Assembly: GCA_004552195.1 (NCBI GenBank)
Contig: SFPC01000080.1
Span: forward strand, 1 to 8,538
Source: Bacteroidales bacterium
GTDB taxonomy: Bacteria; Bacteroidota; Bacteroidia; Bacteroidales; Bacteroidaceae
Length of the DNA stretch: 8,538 nt
Direction: 5' to 3'
The notes beneath the pieces are model-generated. The model was given only the letters and a program-made list of their open reading frames with translations. It ran no database searches and was not told where the DNA came from. Below are positions 5,870-8,538 of this stretch, in pieces; the stretch's first letter is position 1; every line of letters starts with the position of its first letter. The translations under genes were made by a program, and so were the position numbers.

Positions 5870-8538
5870 ATGAAATATACCCGCTATATCTCCTTGCTGG
5901 GCCTGCTGCTGCCGGCTTCTTGGGCTGCCCCTTGCCAGGCTCAGACACTTTGCGATTTTGAAACAGCCGACAGCTACAAGGCTGTAGGGATTTACGATAC
6001 TTGGGAAAACTCACCCTTCCGTGCCGGCGGACAGCTGGAGGGGAAGGGCAACGCGGCGGTGACGGCCAACCCCAATGCCGCTGAAGACCCCATCCTCGGA
6101 TTCGCCCCCAACGGCTCGGCCAATGTGCTCGGCGCACAGCGTTCCCGCTTCGGCAGCAACACCTTCGGAGCGATGGTGACGCTCAAAGAGCCTTTCGCAC
6201 TGACGCGCCAGACGCAGTATGTTCATGTGAAAATGCTGACTCCCACCGACAGCCGCGTGATGCTCATCGGTATGGGACGACGCACTGACCGTCCGTGGCA
6301 ACCCGTCACCACCGAACAGTTCTGGGTAACCTCCACGAGCAAGGTAACGCCCGGCAAGTGGTTCGATGCCGTGTTCGCCGTGAGCGGTGCCGACGGTATC
6401 GACATCCACAACCTGCTGGTGGTGCCCGAACTGGAGTCCCCTCATAACCGCACGGAGGATTTCCTCTTCTATATCGACGATATCGAACTCAGCAACGTGG
6501 CCACGCCGCGTTTCACCACCGCCTATTATCCCATCAACTATGATGAGGCACAGGCTACGACCAGCAACAACCGCTACCTGAACCAAATCTCCCTGACCGT
6601 TTCGGGTGGCACGGCACAGACCATTGACGTGAACCAGAATTCGGAGAAGTTGCTGTACATCAAGCGGTTGGACCAGACCTTTGCCGCCAAAGCCGGCGAG
6701 CGGGTCACCCCGGCCTTCAGCTGGAACGGTAATTGGATGCACGGCTATGTTTACTTGGACGTGGATCGCAACGGTAAGTATGACGTGACCTACGATGCCG
6801 ACAAGAACCTGACGGAGGACAAGGACCTCATGGCCTACTCCTACTTCAACGGCAAGAACAGCACCGGTGCCTCCTCTGGCAACAATCCCGGTGTTAATCC
6901 GCCGGCCTTTACCGTGCCCGCCGACCTCCAGCCCGGTGTGTACCGTATGCGCTACAAAGTGGACTGGGACGACGTGGAACCCGGCGGCAGCACGGTGCAG
7001 AGCATCGTGGACAACGGCGGTGCGATTGTCGACACCCGTTTGGTGGTGCATGAGGACAACGTGACCATTTCGCGTGGCACACGCCCCAACGGCGGCGGCT
7101 TGAACGGTGATGTGCTCAAGGCCGACGGCAGTGAGTTCACGCAGGAGACCATCCCCTTCGGCCAGCCCTATACCCTGAAGGTGCAGCCGGCTCCGGGCTT
7201 CAAGTTCTCCCACCTCATCCTGCGCCACGGTTTCAACCTTGATGGCGACAGCTTGGTGTACGACACCCCGCAGTATGTTGACACGCGCATTCCTTCCTAT
7301 CTCTTCAATGAAAATACCTGCACCATCCCGGCTAAGTATATTGACGGCGATGTCATCGTGATACCATACTTCAGCAGCGACGACGGACAGACTTCTGACG
7401 ACTATGTGCTTAACTTCAGCGAGGACCTGACCATCAGCCGCTCCGACCGCAAACTCAACTCTTTCACGATGAATGCCACACAGGGTGGTGAGAGCGTGGT
7501 GACGCTGGCAGTTTCGCCCAACAAGGTGTATCGCAAGATGTTGGACAATGAGGTGTCCGTTGTGCCCGGTGACCAGGTGACCACTACCGTCAGCTATCAG
7601 GGTAACTCCATGCACGGCTACCTGTATGTGGACTATAACCAGGACGGACGTTTCGACGCACAGCTCACCGATGCCGGTGTGCCCGATGAAGGTAGCGAAC
7701 TCGTTTCCTTTACTTTTTATCAGAACAAGAACAGTCTGGGCGAAGCGAAAACGGGAGGCAACGCCGGGTTGAACCCGCCGGTTTTTACGGTGCCAGCAGA
7801 CCTGCCGGCTGGAAACTACCGAGCACGATTCAAAATTGACTGGGCCAACATTGACCCGGCAGGCCAATGGAAAGAGAACGGTGGGGCTGGCGACAACCAG
7901 ATTGATGCCAACGGCGGCTATGTGGTGGACTTCCTGCTTAACGTACACCCCGTGGAGTCGAAGCTCGACGTGCTGACAACCCACGGTTCGGTGGTAGGTT
8001 CGGGCAATACCGGACTGCCGGCCACCGTATCGTTCGGCCGGTCGCTGGGACTGCTTCCTGTGGCTGCTGCTTCGGGTTATGAGGCTGAGGCCATCATCGT
8101 GCGCCACGGCCATAACCTGGACGGCGAACAATATATCCGTGGCAACCGCCAGTGGAGCGAGTTCCAGACGGCCTGTGCCGCCTACACCCTGCCTGCCGAC
8201 AGCGTCAACGGCGAGGTGCGTGTAACCGTGAACTTCCAGCCCAACGGCACGGAGGAATACAAACTGCTCTTCGGCGACGAGTTCAACGAACCGGATGGCA
8301 CGATGCCCGATGAGCGTTTCTGGACACGCTGCTCCAACCAGACCCCGGCTTGGAAACGCTTCACGGCGCAGACCGAGGCCGGACAGCGGATGACGGGTTA
8401 CATGGAGGACGGTAAGCTGGTGATGCGCTGCTTAGCTAACCCCTTTGATGACGAAATCAATTCGCAGGGCAACCGCATGGACATGATCAGTGGTGCCATT
8501 GAGAGTTCTTCCAAAGTTCACTTCACCTACGGCAAGGT
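5870..8538 (+). CDS. Large secreted modular protein with GH16-like catalytic domain, truncated by the right edge
   Basis: The frame from 5870 is open for 889 complete codons to the window end. A signal peptide is visible (MKYTRYISLLGLLLPASWAAPCQAQ); Cys22 is preceded by Pro, so a lipoprotein is unlikely. Residues about 27-210 form a beta-rich domain ending in FLFYIDDIELSN, typical of galactose-binding-like domains. Two repeats follow (about 238-500 and 530-795). Each has a GEVED-like part with a calcium-loop-like DVDRNGKYD (297-305) or DYNQDGRFD (588-596), a shared NPPxFTVPADL stretch and (K)xDW ending, then a domain with RHGFNLDG (452-459) or RHGHNLDG (745-752). From about 799 the sequence (LLFGDEFNEPDG, then ISGAIESSSKVHFTYGKV) matches the start of GH16 laminarinase/agarase-type enzymes. 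The catalytic ExDxxE motif would lie beyond the edge, so activity and substrate cannot be judged. It is probably in one operon with the fucosidase. Confidence 0.85.
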   Translation, partial: MKYTRYISLLGLLLPASWAAPCQAQTLCDFETADSYKAVGIYDTWENSPFRAGGQLEGKGNAAVTANPNAAEDPILGFAPNGSANVLGAQRSRFGSNTFGAMVTLKEPFALTRQTQYVHVKMLTPTDSRVMLIGMGRRTDRPWQPVTTEQFWVTSTSKVTPGKWFDAVFAVSGADGIDIHNLLVVPELESPHNRTEDFLFYIDDIELSNVATPRFTTAYYPINYDEAQATTSNNRYLNQISLTVSGGTAQTIDVNQNSEKLLYIKRLDQTFAAKAGERVTPAFSWNGNWMHGYVYLDVDRNGKYDVTYDADKNLTEDKDLMAYSYFNGKNSTGASSGNNPGVNPPAFTVPADLQPGVYRMRYKVDWDDVEPGGSTVQSIVDNGGAIVDTRLVVHEDNVTISRGTRPNGGGLNGDVLKADGSEFTQETIPFGQPYTLKVQPAPGFKFSHLILRHGFNLDGDSLVYDTPQYVDTRIPSYLFNENTCTIPAKYIDGDVIVIPYFSSDDGQTSDDYVLNFSEDLTISRSDRKLNSFTMNATQGGESVVTLAVSPNKVYRKMLDNEVSVVPGDQVTTTVSYQGNSMHGYLYVDYNQDGRFDAQLTDAGVPDEGSELVSFTFYQNKNSLGEAKTGGNAGLNPPVFTVPADLPAGNYRARFKIDWANIDPAGQWKENGGAGDNQIDANGGYVVDFLLNVHPVESKLDVLTTHGSVVGSGNTGLPATVSFGRSLGLLPVAAASGYEAEAIIVRHGHNLDGEQYIRGNRQWSEFQTACAAYTLPADSVNGEVRVTVNFQPNGTEEYKLLFGDEFNEPDGTMPDERFWTRCSNQTPAWKRFTAQTEAGQRMTGYMEDGKLVMRCLANPFDDEINSQGNRMDMISGAIESSSKVHFTYGK
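6581..8252 (+). repeat. Duplicated module of about 290 residues inside the GH16-like protein
   Basis: Residues about 238-500 (6581-7369) and 530-795 (7457-8254) align in order. Shared blocks are GNxMHGYxYxD with an acidic loop, FxxxKNSxG, GxNPPxFTVPADLxxGxYRxRxKxDW, and RHGxNLDG. The copies are clearly diverged at protein level, so the duplication is old. The duplication is seen directly; the names of the parts (GEVED-like, beta-repeat-like) are a family-level guess. Confidence 0.75.

Noticed and set aside
6011..8131. A 706-codon open frame on the minus strand opposite the GH16-like gene
   Set aside because: Its translation is rich in His, Val and Arg without recognisable domains, it has no promoter or leader signal, and the plus-strand frame has a signal peptide, internal repeats and a GH16 start. 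Long antisense frames are a by-product of GC-rich codon choice.

Overview
The window reads as a chromosomal segment of a member of the Bacteroidales (Bacteroides/Phocaeicola/Parabacteroides-like). This rests on Bacteroidetes-type promoter elements (TAnnTTTG at -7, TTTG at about -33), AT-rich leaders without a strong Shine-Dalgarno, GC-rich coding sequence, and secreted multidomain glycoside hydrolases of the kind common in gut Bacteroidetes. The genus is an inference; no RNA gene or other decisive marker is present. All complete genes are on the + strand.

Layout. Positions 1-53 may hold the first codons of a divergent gene running off the left edge. A promoter (145-175), overlapped by an inverted repeat (118-154) that could be an operator, precedes a TetR/AcrR regulator (227-850) and a FabG-type ketoacyl-ACP reductase (886-1632). 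A short RluA-family pseudouridine synthase (1975-2640) follows. Its intergenic regions on both sides are packed with a shared repeat family built on GGTTATGAG and its reverse complement CTCATAACC, placed so that each region can fold back on itself. The upstream region also carries a 67-bp tandem duplication and a 15-bp tandem array. The downstream one carries two copies of a 43-bp unit. Next are mtnN (2959-3654, with its own promoter) and luxS (3742-4221), which together degrade S-adenosylhomocysteine and yield the AI-2 precursor. The right half holds a secreted GH29-type alpha-L-fucosidase (4316-5848). Only 21 bp later comes a long secreted protein (5870 to the right edge, incomplete). It has an N-terminal beta-rich domain, two copies of a composite module of about 290 residues (GEVED-like plus an RHGxNLDG domain), and the start of a GH16-like catalytic domain.

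How the genes relate. TetR-fabG looks like a regulator with its target in fatty-acid metabolism. mtnN-luxS is a functional pair of consecutive enzymes. The fucosidase and GH16-like protein look like a two-gene transcription unit for extracellular or periplasmic glycan breakdown, without SusC/SusD partners in this window. I found no CRISPR array, insertion sequence, toxin-antitoxin pair or defence system. The least explained content is the repeat architecture around the pseudouridine synthase gene and the modular N-terminal part of the GH16-like protein.
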